A DNA stretch of 64,000 nt from Streptomyces niger (GTDB lineage Bacteria; Actinomycetota; Actinomycetes; Streptomycetales; Streptomycetaceae), in contig NZ_JOFQ01000027.1 of the NCBI RefSeq assembly GCF_000718305.1, forward strand, positions 1-64,000. The letters run 5' to 3'. A program made the position numbers and the translations under genes. The notes below the pieces were generated by a model. The model did no database searches and had not been told where the DNA came from. It saw only the letters and a program-made list of their open reading frames with translations. Shown piece by piece: positions 50,701 through 59,873 of this stretch (its first letter is position 1; the number at the start of each line of letters is the position of its first letter).

Positions 50701-52066
50701 CCTGTGGGAAGGCCGGATCGTCATCGTCGGTGCGTCGCTGGCCGGGCTACGGGCCGCCGAGACGCTCCGCGAGGAGGGCTTCACCGGCCCGCTGACACTG
50801 GTGGGCGAGGAGCCCCGCCCGCCCTACGACCGGCCACCGCTGTCCAAGCAGGTGTTGCTCGGCACCACGACGGCGGACGCCACGCGGCTGCCGACGCGGC
50901 GGGACCCGGACGCCGACTGGCGGCTGGGGGTGGCCGCCACCGGGCTCGACCCGCTCGCCAAGCGTGTGTTGCTGGCCGACGGCGAGTCGCTGCCCTACGA
51001 CCGGCTGCTGATCGCCACCGGGACGCGGGCGCGCCCCTGGCCGCATCCGGAACAGGCCGCCCTGGACGGTGTGCTCCCCCTGCGGACCAGTGACGATGCC
51101 GCGCAGCTCGCCGACCGGCTCGCTGCCGGGCCGCGCCGGGTACTGGTGATCGGCGGCGGCTTCACCGGCTCGGAGATCGCCTCGGCCTGCCGGGAACAGG
51201 GCATCGAGGTCACGGTCGCCGAACGCGGTTCGGGGCCGCTGGTGGGCGCGCTCGGCGGCACACTGTCCAAACTCGCCGCCGGCCTGCAGCGGGCGCACGG
51301 CGTGGACCTCCGCTGCGGCGTGACGGTCACCGCGCTGTCCGGCGACGGCAAGGGGCGGTTCACCGGCGCCGGCCTCTCCGATGGCAGCCACATCGACGCG
51401 GACGTGTGCGTCATCGCCCTGGGCGCGGTGCGCAACGTCGAGTGGCTGGCGGACACCGGGCTGGCGGCCGGGCCCCACGGGGTCGCCTGCGACGCGGGGT
51501 GCCGTGCCTTCACCATGTACGGCATCGTCACCGACGACGTCTTCGTGGCCGGCGACGTCTCCCGCTTCCCACACCCGCTCTTCGACTACCAGCTGCTCTC
51601 CCTGGAACACTGGGGCAACGCGGTCACGCAGGCCGAAGTGGCGGCCCACAACATGGTGCACCCGGGGCCGCACCGGCGCCCGCATCTCGGCGTTCCGGTC
51701 TTCTGGTCCACCCAGTTCGGCGTCAACATCAAGTCGGTGGGCGTCCCCACCTTCTCCGACCAGGTGGTCATCGCCCAGGGCTCGCTCGCCGAACGCCGAC
51801 TGGTGGCGGTCTACGGCTACCGGGGCCGCGTCACCGCGGCGGTCACCGTCAACATGGCCAAGTGGCTGGAGCACTACCAGAGCCTCATCGAGACCGCAGC
51901 GCCGTTCCCGCCCGCTCCCGGCGCGGCCGACGGCCACCCGCTCGTCGCCGAATTCCCGGTCCCCTCCGACGTACCGGACCCCAAGGGACTGTCCCACGGC
52001 CCCACCGTCGCGCTCACCGGTCATCTGCCGGACCGCCGGCTCACCGTGGTGCGCCCCGGCAGCTGA
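50684..52066 (+). CDS. FAD-dependent ferredoxin reductase
   Basis: A 460-residue flavoprotein of the ferredoxin/rubredoxin reductase type. FAD motif IVIVGASLAGLRAAETLREEG (about 11-31), NAD(P)-binding VLVIGGGFTGSEIAS (about 149-163), and GIVTDDVFVAGDVSRFP near the FAD ribityl site. It passes electrons from NAD(P)H to the ferredoxin. It overlaps the ferredoxin gene by 17 bases (GTG 50684) or 11 (ATG 50690). Confidence 0.9.
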   Translation: MPMPGDLWEGRIVIVGASLAGLRAAETLREEGFTGPLTLVGEEPRPPYDRPPLSKQVLLGTTTADATRLPTRRDPDADWRLGVAATGLDPLAKRVLLADGESLPYDRLLIATGTRARPWPHPEQAALDGVLPLRTSDDAAQLADRLAAGPRRVLVIGGGFTGSEIASACREQGIEVTVAERGSGPLVGALGGTLSKLAAGLQRAHGVDLRCGVTVTALSGDGKGRFTGAGLSDGSHIDADVCVIALGAVRNVEWLADTGLAAGPHGVACDAGCRAFTMYGIVTDDVFVAGDVSRFPHPLFDYQLLSLEHWGNAVTQAEVAAHNMVHPGPHRRPHLGVPVFWSTQFGVNIKSVGVPTFSDQVVIAQGSLAERRLVAVYGYRGRVTAAVTVNMAKWLEHYQSLIETAAPFPPAPGAADGHPLVAEFPVPSDVPDPKGLSHGPTVALTGHLPDRRLTVVRPGS

Positions 52067-52099
52067 CCCTCCGTCCCTCCTGCCACGAGGAGCCGTCAC

Positions 52100-53326
52100 A
52101 TGGCCTTTGACACCCTGCTGGAGCGGATCACCGACTACGCCAACCGCCCCGACCCGTACCCGCTGTACGCGGAGCTCCGCGCGGCGGGCGTGGCGCGGCA
52201 GACGGACGGCAGTTACCTGATCGGCGGGTACCACGACATCGTCGCGCTCCTCCACGACCCGCGGATCAGCTCGGACCGCCGCCACCGCGCCGCGCCCTAC
52301 CGCGGCCTGTCCGAGGACGACGAGCTGCTGGTCCCCTTCATCCGGCTCGACGACCCCGAGCACCACCGCCTGCGCAGCAAGGCCATGCGGCCGTTCGGTC
52401 CGCCGCACAGTCCGGGCCGGATCGACGCACTGCGCGGTGAGATCGCCCGGATCACCGAGGAACTGGTCGATGGGCTTCGGGGGCGTACCCGGATCGACAT
52501 CGTCGACGACTTCGCGTACCCACTGCCCGTCACCGTGATCTGCCGGCTGCTCGGGGTACCGCGCGAGGACGAGCCGGTGTTCCGCGACTGGTCCACCACC
52601 ATCGTCGACGCCTTCGACGTCCGGTCCGGCGAGGACGCCGCCAAGCGTCAGCTGGCCGGAGCCCAGGCCCGGACGCAGATGGGCCACTACCTGGTGGAGC
52701 TCGCCGAGCGGCGGCGCGGCCGGCCCACCGACGACATGCTGTCCGCGTTCGTCAACGACCCGGGCCCGGCCGGTGAGTTCACCCGCGAGGAGCTCGCGGC
52801 CAACGGGACGCTGCTGCTCGTCGCGGGGCACGAGACCACGGTCAACCTCATCACCAACGGCGCGCTCACCCTGCTGCGCCACCCCGACCAACGGGACCGC
52901 TTGCGTCGCGAACCGGAGCTGATGCCGGCGGCGGTGGAGGAACTGTTGCGTTACGAGCCGCCCGTGCACCTGCTGCCGCGCGTGCCGCTCGCCCACATCG
53001 ACGTCGCGGGCACGACCCTTCCCAAGGGCGTGCCCGTGGTGCTGGCACTGGCCTCGGGCAGCCGGGACCCGAAACGGTTCCGCGATCCCGACCGGTTCGC
53101 CCCCGCCCGCCAGGACAACCAGCACCTCGGTTTCGGCAGCGGCATCCACCTCTGTTACGGCGCGCCACTCGCCCGGATCGAGGCCCAGACCGCCCTGAGC
53201 GCGCTCCTCCCCCTGCTCGGCGCCGCCACCCTCGTCGAGGATCCGCCCCCGTACCGGCACAGCGCACTCCTGCGCGGCCCACGGCATCTGCCCATCGAGG
53301 TGCCCCCGTCGGCACCCGCGACATAG
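52100..53326 (+). CDS. Cytochrome P450
   Basis: A 408-residue soluble P450 with a complete set of motifs: I-helix AGHETT (242-247), ExxR at E281-R284, and heme loop FGSGIHLCYGAPLAR with Cys352. The ferredoxin and reductase genes immediately upstream complete a class I three-component monooxygenase. The substrate is unknown; no biosynthetic genes adjoin it. Confidence 0.93.
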   Translation: MAFDTLLERITDYANRPDPYPLYAELRAAGVARQTDGSYLIGGYHDIVALLHDPRISSDRRHRAAPYRGLSEDDELLVPFIRLDDPEHHRLRSKAMRPFGPPHSPGRIDALRGEIARITEELVDGLRGRTRIDIVDDFAYPLPVTVICRLLGVPREDEPVFRDWSTTIVDAFDVRSGEDAAKRQLAGAQARTQMGHYLVELAERRRGRPTDDMLSAFVNDPGPAGEFTREELAANGTLLLVAGHETTVNLITNGALTLLRHPDQRDRLRREPELMPAAVEELLRYEPPVHLLPRVPLAHIDVAGTTLPKGVPVVLALASGSRDPKRFRDPDRFAPARQDNQHLGFGSGIHLCYGAPLARIEAQTALSALLPLLGAATLVEDPPPYRHSALLRGPRHLPIEVPPSAPAT

Positions 53327-53374
53327 CGTCGCCGCAGCGCCGGCCTGCGAGTGCGGCCGCCCGGACCGGCGCGG

Positions 53375-53403
53375 CCCCAGGGAGCGGGGAGGCGTCCCTG
53401 GGG
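53375..53403 (+). terminator. Hairpin after the P450 operon
   Basis: CCCCAGGGA and TCCCTGGGG form a perfect 9-bp stem with an 11-base loop, 48 bases after the P450 stop. Confidence 0.65.
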
Positions 53404-53438
53404 CAGAGCGCCCCTGGGGCCGATGAGAAGCTGAGGGC

Positions 53439-53939
53439 ATGACCTCATCCGACACCGGCGCCCAGGCCGTACCCGACGCGCTCGCCTACCTGGCGGGCAA
53501 CTGGACGGTGGAGCGTGAGCTGTCCGCCGGCGGTACCACCGGTCACTTCACCGGACGGGCCGAGTTCCGTGCCGGGGACGCGGACGGCGGCTGGCTGCAC
53601 GTGGAGGAAGGCGTCCTGGAGTGGGGCGGCGCGCGGCGGGAAGCCGGCCGGACCCTGCGCATGGTGCCACTCCCGGACGGCTCCGCCGAGGTGTCCTTCG
53701 CGGACGGCCGTCCCTTCCACACGCTGGACCTGCGCCACGGCCGCTGGACGGCCGTGCACCAGTGCGCCGCCGACCGCTACGAGGGCACCTTCACCGTCGT
53801 GTCGCCGGACGAGTGGCACCTGCGCTGGGAAGTCCACGGCCCCGAGAAGGACCAGCTCCTCATCTCGACCTACCGCCGCGCCCGTACCGGGGCCCAGCGG
53901 GTCCCGGCCACTGGACTCAGAGGGTGCCGGACTCCTTGA
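53439..53939 (+). CDS. DUF6314-like protein
   Basis: A 166-residue lipocalin/beta-barrel-like protein. Conserved blocks are [55 protein letters not shown] and [14 protein letters not shown]. It matches small Streptomyces proteins of the DUF6314 type; the function is unknown. Its 3' end overlaps the convergent cyclophilin gene by 23 bases. Confidence 0.72.
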   Translation: MTSSDTGAQAVPDALAYLAGNWTVERELSAGGTTGHFTGRAEFRAGDADGGWLHVEEGVLEWGGARREAGRTLRMVPLPDGSAEVSFADGRPFHTLDLRHGRWTAVHQCAADRYEGTFTVVSPDEWHLRWEVHGPEKDQLLISTYRRARTGAQRVPATGLRGCRTP

Positions 53940-54417
53940 TGGCGACGGTGGCGCTGGTGGCGCCGCTGCGGGAGCCCAGGGCCTCGATCTGCTTGACGAT
54001 GTCCTGGCCCTCGACGACCTCACCGAAGACGACGTGCTTGCCGTCCAGCCAGTCGGTGACGACGGTCGTGACGAAGAACTGCGAGCCGTTGGTGTTGGGG
54101 CCCGCGTTGGCCATGCTCAGCAGGAAGGGGCGGTCGTGCTTGAGGTCGAAGTTCTCGTCCGCGAACTTCTCGCCGTAGATGCTCTTGCCGCCGGTGCCGT
54201 TGTGGTTGGTGAAGTCACCGCCCTGGAGCATGAACGCGGGGATGACACGGTGGAAGGTGGACCCGGCGTAGCCGAACCCGTTCTCGCCGGTGGCCAGCTC
54301 ACGGAAGTTGCGCGCGGTCTTCGGCACGACGTCGTCGAACAGCTTGAAAACGATGCGGCCGATGGGCTCGTCGTTGACGGTGACGTCGAAGTAGACGTTG
54401 GCTCCGGTCTCAGCCAT
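53917..54417 (-). CDS. Cyclophilin-type peptidyl-prolyl cis-trans isomerase
   Basis: A 166-residue cytosolic cyclophilin. The active site shows [23 protein letters not shown] (Arg, Phe, Gln), [20 protein letters not shown] and [12 protein letters not shown]. It speeds proline isomerisation in protein folding. Start ATG 54417. Confidence 0.94.
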   Translation of the reverse strand: MAETGANVYFDVTVNDEPIGRIVFKLFDDVVPKTARNFRELATGENGFGYAGSTFHRVIPAFMLQGGDFTNHNGTGGKSIYGEKFADENFDLKHDRPFLLSMANAGPNTNGSQFFVTTVVTDWLDGKHVVFGEVVEGQDIVKQIEALGSRSGATSATVAIKESGTL

Positions 54418-54573
54418 CTCTGTGCTCCTAAAGCTTCGGAAATGCAATGATCCGGAAAGCTTAACCTCCCGGCATGCGCGTTTCCCGACGCACCCGGTCC
54501 TACCGTGGGCACCGCGGAAGAGACCGCCGTCCCGGCTCCCACCCTGCCCCCGTGCTGTGTCTCACGCTCTGCC

Positions 54574-55368
54574 TCACGGGTGTTCGGCATCCGGCTCGGG
54601 GATGCGCAGCAGGTAGGTGTCCATGATCCAGCCATGGCGTGCGCGTGCCTCGGCCCGCAGCTGCCGGATGCGGTCGGACACCTCGCGCAGCGGGCCGGCG
54701 ACCAGCAGCTCGTCCGGCGTGCCGAGGTACGCACCCCAGTAGATCCACACGTCGGCCCCCTCGAACCCGGTGAACGACTCGTGCGCGTCGAGCATGACCA
54801 CGATGTCGCCGTCATCGTTCCGGCCCACGTCGGAGAGCCTGCGGGCCGGGGTGATGTGCACCGGCCTGCCCACCTGGTTCAGCGGAATGCGGTGGCGCGC
54901 GGCCAGCGACGAGACGCTGCTGATGCCGGGGACGACATCCACGCTGAAGGCGACGGTGCCGCGTTCCTCGATGGTGGTGAGGCTCCCGAGCGTGCTGTCG
55001 TACAGCGAGGGGTCGCCCCACACGAGGAACGCCCCGGTCTCCCCCGCCGTCATCTCCTCGCGGATCAGCCTCTCGAAGATGTCGGCGCGCCGCGTCCGCC
55101 AGTCATGGACTGCCGAGGTGTAGTCGGAGCGGTCCATCGGACGCCGGTCCCGATCGGGGTCCGCCACCTCCACGACCCGGTGTCCGGCCTGCGCGTGCTC
55201 CGCCAGCATGCGGTGGCGCAGGTCCGTCAGCGCGGACTTGTCCGGTCCCTTGCCGACGATGAAGAAGACGTCGGCCCGGCGGATGGCCTTGACCGCCCCC
55301 AGGGTCAGGTGGTCCGGGTCGCCCGCTCCGATACCGATGACGAGAATGCGGCGTTGCTCCGTGGTCAT
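54574..55368 (-). CDS. cobF: Precorrin-6A synthase (deacetylating)
   Basis: A 264-residue SAM-dependent methyltransferase of the cobalamin pathway, which methylates C1 of precorrin-5 with loss of acetate. The start VIGIGAGDPDHLTLGAVKAI and VWGDPSLYDSTLGSL, PGISSVSSLAARH and LDAHESF are typical of CobF. It is isolated from other cob genes. Start ATG 55368. Confidence 0.9.
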   Translation of the reverse strand: MTTEQRRILVIGIGAGDPDHLTLGAVKAIRRADVFFIVGKGPDKSALTDLRHRMLAEHAQAGHRVVEVADPDRDRRPMDRSDYTSAVHDWRTRRADIFERLIREEMTAGETGAFLVWGDPSLYDSTLGSLTTIEERGTVAFSVDVVPGISSVSSLAARHRIPLNQVGRPVHITPARRLSDVGRNDDGDIVVMLDAHESFTGFEGADVWIYWGAYLGTPDELLVAGPLREVSDRIRQLRAEARARHGWIMDTYLLRIPEPDAEHP

Positions 55369-55464
55369 GGGTGCAGTCTCGCAGGTCCGGGCCCTGGCCG
55401 GCCGGCCGGACCGACGCTCGGCCCGGCTCCCTCACGGGCCTGCACGGTGGTGGTACTCCTGCCG

Positions 55465-56145
55465 TCACAGCTGGTGGTACTCCTGTTCCGGGCGGCCCGC
55501 CGCGCCGTAGCGGAGGCGCATGCGCAGTCGGCCGCGGGTGACGAGGTCGGCGAGGTAACGCTGCGCCGTGGCGCGCGAGACGCCGATCTGCGCGGCGACC
55601 TCGCCGGCGGAGAGCGGGGTGCCGGAGTCGTCCACGGCGGCCAGGACCAGTTCCCGGGTCACGGTCTGCGCGGCGGCCTGCCGGCTGCGGCTCGCGCGCG
55701 GACTCCTGAGGGCGTCGAAGGCGTTGTCGACCACGTTCTGGTCGAGGATCTCCGCGTCCGTCAGCTGCCGGAACCGGGCGTAGCCGCGCAGCTTCTCGGA
55801 GAGCAGGTGTGGCGGGAACGGCTTGATCAGGTACGCGAGCGCGCCCGCCGACAGCGCCCTGCGGACGGTCGCCCCCTCGGCGGCGGCGCTGAGGACGAAG
55901 ACATCGCACGACAGCTCGGCCATCAGCTCGATGCCGGAGCGGTCGGGGAGGTACAGGTCCACGAGGGCGAGGTCGATCGGGCGCGTGGCTGCTTCCTCCA
56001 GCGCGGCGCGCGCGGAGTGGGCCGTGCCCACGACGGTGAAGCCGGGGGTATCGGCGACGAGCGAAGCGTGCAGGTCGGCGACGCGGAAGTCGTCGTCGAC
56101 GAACAGTACGGAGAAGGGGTGGTGGCGGTCGGGGTGTTCGCTCAT
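55465..56145 (-). CDS. CitB/DcuR-type response regulator
   Basis: A 226-residue regulator with a receiver domain (Asp63 in LALVDLYLPDRSG) and a C-terminal HTH (SAGEVAAQIGVSRATAQRYLADLV), as in CitB/DcuR/DctR. It works with the kinase at 56156 to control transport of a carboxylate or sugar acid, probably through the GntP gene divergent from the pair. Confidence 0.9.
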   Translation of the reverse strand: MSEHPDRHHPFSVLFVDDDFRVADLHASLVADTPGFTVVGTAHSARAALEEAATRPIDLALVDLYLPDRSGIELMAELSCDVFVLSAAAEGATVRRALSAGALAYLIKPFPPHLLSEKLRGYARFRQLTDAEILDQNVVDNAFDALRSPRASRSRQAAAQTVTRELVLAAVDDSGTPLSAGEVAAQIGVSRATAQRYLADLVTRGRLRMRLRYGAAGRPEQEYHQL

Positions 56146-56155
56146 GTCTGAACTC

Positions 56156-58000
56156 TCACGGGCGGGGCGGGTCGGGCCGAGGGGCTGTCGGGCCGGGTAG
56201 GACGTGCGGCAGGCGGGCCACGAAGACGGCGCCGCCGGTGACCCGGTCGGCCTCGCCCGACGGGGCGGAGGCTGCGGACATGCCGGCGGCTTCGGCGTCC
56301 TCGGCGGCGGCCGGTGGTCCTCCGGGGTCCGTCAGCCGGATGTCTCCGCCGCGCCCGCGCGCGATCTGGCGGATGAGGGAGAGGCCCACGCCTCGTCCGC
56401 CCGGCGCCGCCGCGTGGTCCTTCGTCGAGACTCCCTCCTCGAACAGGGCGTCGGCCAGATCTGCCGGTACACCGTCGCCGCTGTCGGCCACGGTGATGTG
56501 CAGGTCCGACTCCACCGTCATCAGCTCCACCTCGACGCGCGACGGACGGCGGGCCCCGTCGCGAGCGGCGTCGAGGGCATTGTCGATCAGGTTGCCGAGC
56601 ACGGTGGTGATGTCGACGCGTGCCGTCACCGGCCCGTCGACCCAAGTGGCACCGCCGAGCAGCAGCGTGACCCCGAGTTCGCGCGCCTGGGCGGCCTTCG
56701 CCGACAGGATGGCGCTCAGGTACGGGTCCTTGACCGTGTCCAGGCCGGGAAGCGCGGCACCGGGAGCGTCGAGGGAGCCACTGCCGCCGGTGCCGAGCAG
56801 GCTGTCGAGGTAGTCGCCGGCCCCCTCGATGTGTCCCTGGTGCAGCAGTCCGGACAGCACGTGCAGGCGGTTGGCGAATTCGTGCCGCTGCGCGCGCAAC
56901 GCGGAACTCAACGTCTGTACGGCGTCGAGCTGGCGCGTCAGGGACTCCACGTCGGTGCGGTCCTTGACGGTCAGCAGTGTGCCGAGGTCGAGGCCGTCGT
57001 GTTCGACCCGGCGGGCCGACACCACCAGCACCCGCTCCCCCACCACGGCCATCACGGGCCGCCCCTCGGCTTCGCCGACCACCTCCAGGACGCGCGGTGT
57101 CAGCCCCAGCCGGTCGAGCCGGGTGCCGGGCTCGGCCGGGATGCCCAGCAGGCGGCGTACCTCGTCGTTGGCGACCGTCACCTGCCCGTGACCGTCGACG
57201 GCGAGCACCCCCTCCCCGATGCCGTGCACCACCGCCTCCTGCTCCTGGACCAGGCCCGCGAGCTCTTCGGGCTCCAGACCGAGGGTGAGCCGCTTCCACC
57301 GCCGGGCCAGCAGGACCGATGCCCCGATGCCCAGCAGCAGCGCGGCCACGAGCCAGCCGACCCCGCCCCACAGCACGCGCGCGGCTTGGGCGCGGACGGC
57401 GGCCACGGAGACACCGACGTTCGCCTCACCGACGACCCGCGTCGAGCCGGGCGCGCGTACCGGCACCTTGGCGACCACCTCCTCGCCGAGGTGCGCGCGG
57501 TGCACGGCGAGTTCCTCACGTCCGGACAGCGCGCGGCTGGGGTCCGTGCTCACCTTCTTGCCCAGCTGAGAGACGTCGGGATGGGCCAGCCTGATCCCCC
57601 GGTCGTCGGTGACCACGACGAACAGCGATCCGGTGCTCTGCCGCACCGTCTCGGCCCGCTTGCGCACCGTGTTCGCGGCGAGCGTCGCCGGGCTTTCGTG
57701 AGCGGCGCCCCGCCCCGGGCGGTCGTTGGCATCGGAGTACCGGGCGGCCCCGGCCCGGACGGTCGGCTCCGAGGCGACGGTGCGGGCGATGGCGAGGGCG
57801 CGCTGCTGGTACTGGCTGACGAGCCGTTGATCGGTGTCGTGCGCGAAGGCCTCGAAGGCCGAGGCGAGGACGGCCACGACGACCACGCACTGCAGGAGCA
57901 GCATCCGGGTCCGCAGTCGTACGCGCGGTCTCGGGCGACGGCCGGGGCCCGGCACCGGCGGTCGGGACCGGCGGCGGGAGTGGGACGGGTAGGGCTTCAC
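56156..58000 (-). CDS. CitA/DcuS-type sensor histidine kinase
   Basis: A 614-residue membrane kinase. A helix near 30-50 and another near 200-220 flank a periplasmic PAS-like sensor; a cytosolic PAS follows; the H-box is LRAQRHEFANRLHVLSGL; ATPase motifs are NLIDNALDAA, DSGDGV and GRGVGLSLI. It senses an extracellular carboxylate-like ligand. The longer frame to 58099 lacks support; GTG 58000 is chosen. It is 10 bases from the regulator gene. Confidence 0.88.
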   Translation of the reverse strand: MKPYPSHSRRRSRPPVPGPGRRPRPRVRLRTRMLLLQCVVVVAVLASAFEAFAHDTDQRLVSQYQQRALAIARTVASEPTVRAGAARYSDANDRPGRGAAHESPATLAANTVRKRAETVRQSTGSLFVVVTDDRGIRLAHPDVSQLGKKVSTDPSRALSGREELAVHRAHLGEEVVAKVPVRAPGSTRVVGEANVGVSVAAVRAQAARVLWGGVGWLVAALLLGIGASVLLARRWKRLTLGLEPEELAGLVQEQEAVVHGIGEGVLAVDGHGQVTVANDEVRRLLGIPAEPGTRLDRLGLTPRVLEVVGEAEGRPVMAVVGERVLVVSARRVEHDGLDLGTLLTVKDRTDVESLTRQLDAVQTLSSALRAQRHEFANRLHVLSGLLHQGHIEGAGDYLDSLLGTGGSGSLDAPGAALPGLDTVKDPYLSAILSAKAAQARELGVTLLLGGATWVDGPVTARVDITTVLGNLIDNALDAARDGARRPSRVEVELMTVESDLHITVADSGDGVPADLADALFEEGVSTKDHAAAPGGRGVGLSLIRQIARGRGGDIRLTDPGGPPAAAEDAEAAGMSAASAPSGEADRVTGGAVFVARLPHVLPGPTAPRPDPPRP

Positions 58001-58219
58001 CGGCCCCACGGTAGACGCGAGCGGAACCCGCACGTCCGCGCACACCTTCATGCGCACTGCACACCACCATGCGCACCGCGCACCCGTGCTCCCGTGCACA
58101 CAATGAGCAGAACTGGCAGTACGCGGCTATCGCGGGCTGTGCACGAATTCTGGAGCGCCGTTGCGGTGGCCGATAGCTTCCCGCAGGTCGGACAGAACCG
58201 TGATCAGCAGGAGAAGCGA

Positions 58220-58291
58220 ATGACAACACGCCGCGCAGAGCCGCGCGCGAGTGCTGCACGCGCCCACGCCGAGGGGGCGCACCGATGGTGA
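58220..58291 (+). CDS. Leader ORF overlapping gntP-family gene
   Basis: A 23-codon frame beginning ATG 58220, with AGGAGAA six bases upstream, a better ribosome site than most genes here. It is rich in Arg and Ala (TTRRAEPRASAARAHAEGAH) and its stop TGA overlaps the GntP start codon region (58285). It may couple translation of the permease to the leader. Its existence rests on the ribosome site and overlap alone. Confidence 0.5.
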   Translation: MTTRRAEPRASAARAHAEGAHRW

Positions 58292-59757
58292 CGACGCATA
58301 CCTGGACCCTGCTGATCACATTGGCGGGCGCCATCGCGGCCCTGATCGTGCTGATCAATTCCCGGCTGAAGTTCCACCCCTTCATCGCGCTGATGCTGGT
58401 CTCCATCGCGGTGGCCGTCGTGTCGGGCGAGTCCACCGAGCAGATAGCCGAATCGATCGAGAAGGGCGCCGGCGGCATCCTGGGCGATGTCGGCATCACC
58501 CTCGCCTTCGGTGCGATGCTCGGCAAACTGCTCGCGTCCTCGGGCGCCACGGACAGGATCGCCCGGGCCGTCATCGACCGCGCAGGAGAGCGCGCGCTCC
58601 CTTGGTACATGGCGGGCGCCGCGTTCGTCATCGGCATCCCGATGTTCTTCGAGATCGGGCTCATCGTGCTGCTGCCGCTGATCTTCAGCGTGGCCCAGCG
58701 GCTGCGGGCGAGCGGGAAACACACCGGTTCGCCGTACGTACTCCTCGCCACCCCGGCCATCGCGGCGCTCGCGACGCTGCACGGGATGGTGCCGCCGCAC
58801 CCGGGTCCGCTGATCGCCGTGGAGGGCCTGCACGCCGGCCTCGGCACCACCATCCTCGTCGGCCTCGTGTGCGCGATACCGACGGTCATCCTGGCGGGCC
58901 CGGTGTACGGGCGATGGATCGCGCCGCGGCTGGCGGTGGACCCGGACCGGGAGCTGGTCGCCCAGTTCACCGGCGGCGGGTCCGCGCACGGTGGCACGGC
59001 GGAGTCCTCAGGACAAGCAGCCGATCAGTCCTCGGGGCACGGAGCCGATCAGTCCGCGGGGCACGCAGCCGATCAGTCCGCGGGCCAGGGCAGCGTCCCG
59101 GTCGGCCGGGCGCTGGCGGCCGTGCTCGTACCGGCCGTCCTGATGCTCCTCCGCACCCTCGGCGAGCTCACTCTCGACGAGTCGTCCGCGCTGCGCCATG
59201 TGGTGGACTTCGCGGGCGAGCCGGTGATCGCGATGTTCGCCGGATTCCTCTTCGCACTGTTCGTGCTGGGCTACCGCCGCGGTACGCCCCCGGAGGCCAC
59301 GCGTCAGGCGCTCACGGACAGCATCAGGTCCGTGGCGGGCATCCTCCTGATCATCGCTGGTGGCGGGACGTTCAACCAGGTCCTGGAGGACTCCGGCATC
59401 GGCAAGGCCATCGAGTCGGTGGCCTCCGGTGCCCACCTCAACCTGCTCGTCCTGGGCTGGCTGCTGGCCCTGCTGCTGTCGTTCACAACGGGCTCCGCGA
59501 CCGTGGGCATCGTGGCGGCGACCGGCATCCTGACACCGATGGCGCAGCACCTGGGAAGCATCGACACGTCCCTGCTCGTGGTGGCGATCGGCGCCGGTTC
59601 GATCGGCCTGAACTACGTGAACCACGCGGGTTTCTGGCTGGTCAAGGAGTCCTTCGGGATGACGCTCGGTCAGGCGACGAAGTCGCACACCATGATCCAG
59701 ACGCTGGTCAGCGTCTGCGGCCTGCTGATGGCCCTGCTCATCTCCGCCTTCGTGTGA
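58285..59757 (+). CDS. GntP-family gluconate/carboxylate:H+ symporter
   Basis: A 490-residue membrane transporter with about 12-13 spans. Family segments are LKFHPFIALMLVSIAVAV, GAMLGKLLASSGATDRIA, the GIPMFFEIGLIVLLPL block, ATLHGMVPPHPGPLIAVE and ALLLSFTTGSATVGIVAATG. Around 233-275 it contains a hydrophilic repeat insert (AADQSAGH-type units). It probably imports gluconate or a related acid, controlled by the divergent CitA/CitB-type pair. Start ATG 58285 lies inside the leader ORF. Confidence 0.88.
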   Translation: MVTTHTWTLLITLAGAIAALIVLINSRLKFHPFIALMLVSIAVAVVSGESTEQIAESIEKGAGGILGDVGITLAFGAMLGKLLASSGATDRIARAVIDRAGERALPWYMAGAAFVIGIPMFFEIGLIVLLPLIFSVAQRLRASGKHTGSPYVLLATPAIAALATLHGMVPPHPGPLIAVEGLHAGLGTTILVGLVCAIPTVILAGPVYGRWIAPRLAVDPDRELVAQFTGGGSAHGGTAESSGQAADQSSGHGADQSAGHAADQSAGQGSVPVGRALAAVLVPAVLMLLRTLGELTLDESSALRHVVDFAGEPVIAMFAGFLFALFVLGYRRGTPPEATRQALTDSIRSVAGILLIIAGGGTFNQVLEDSGIGKAIESVASGAHLNLLVLGWLLALLLSFTTGSATVGIVAATGILTPMAQHLGSIDTSLLVVAIGAGSIGLNYVNHAGFWLVKESFGMTLGQATKSHTMIQTLVSVCGLLMALLISAFV

Positions 59758-59813
59758 CCCACAGGATCCCCCGGCCCGACGGGACAAGTACGGGCCGGGC
59801 CGGACCTGAACGG

Positions 59814-59873
59814 CACCGGCGCCAGATGCACCGGCGCCAGATGCACCGGCGTCAGATGCACCGGCGTCAGATC
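59814..59873. repeat. 15-bp tandem repeat
   Basis: Four copies of CACCGGCGCCAGATG or its variant with GTCAG lie between the GntP stop and the end of the amidohydrolase relic, reaching its stop codon. Confidence 0.85.
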
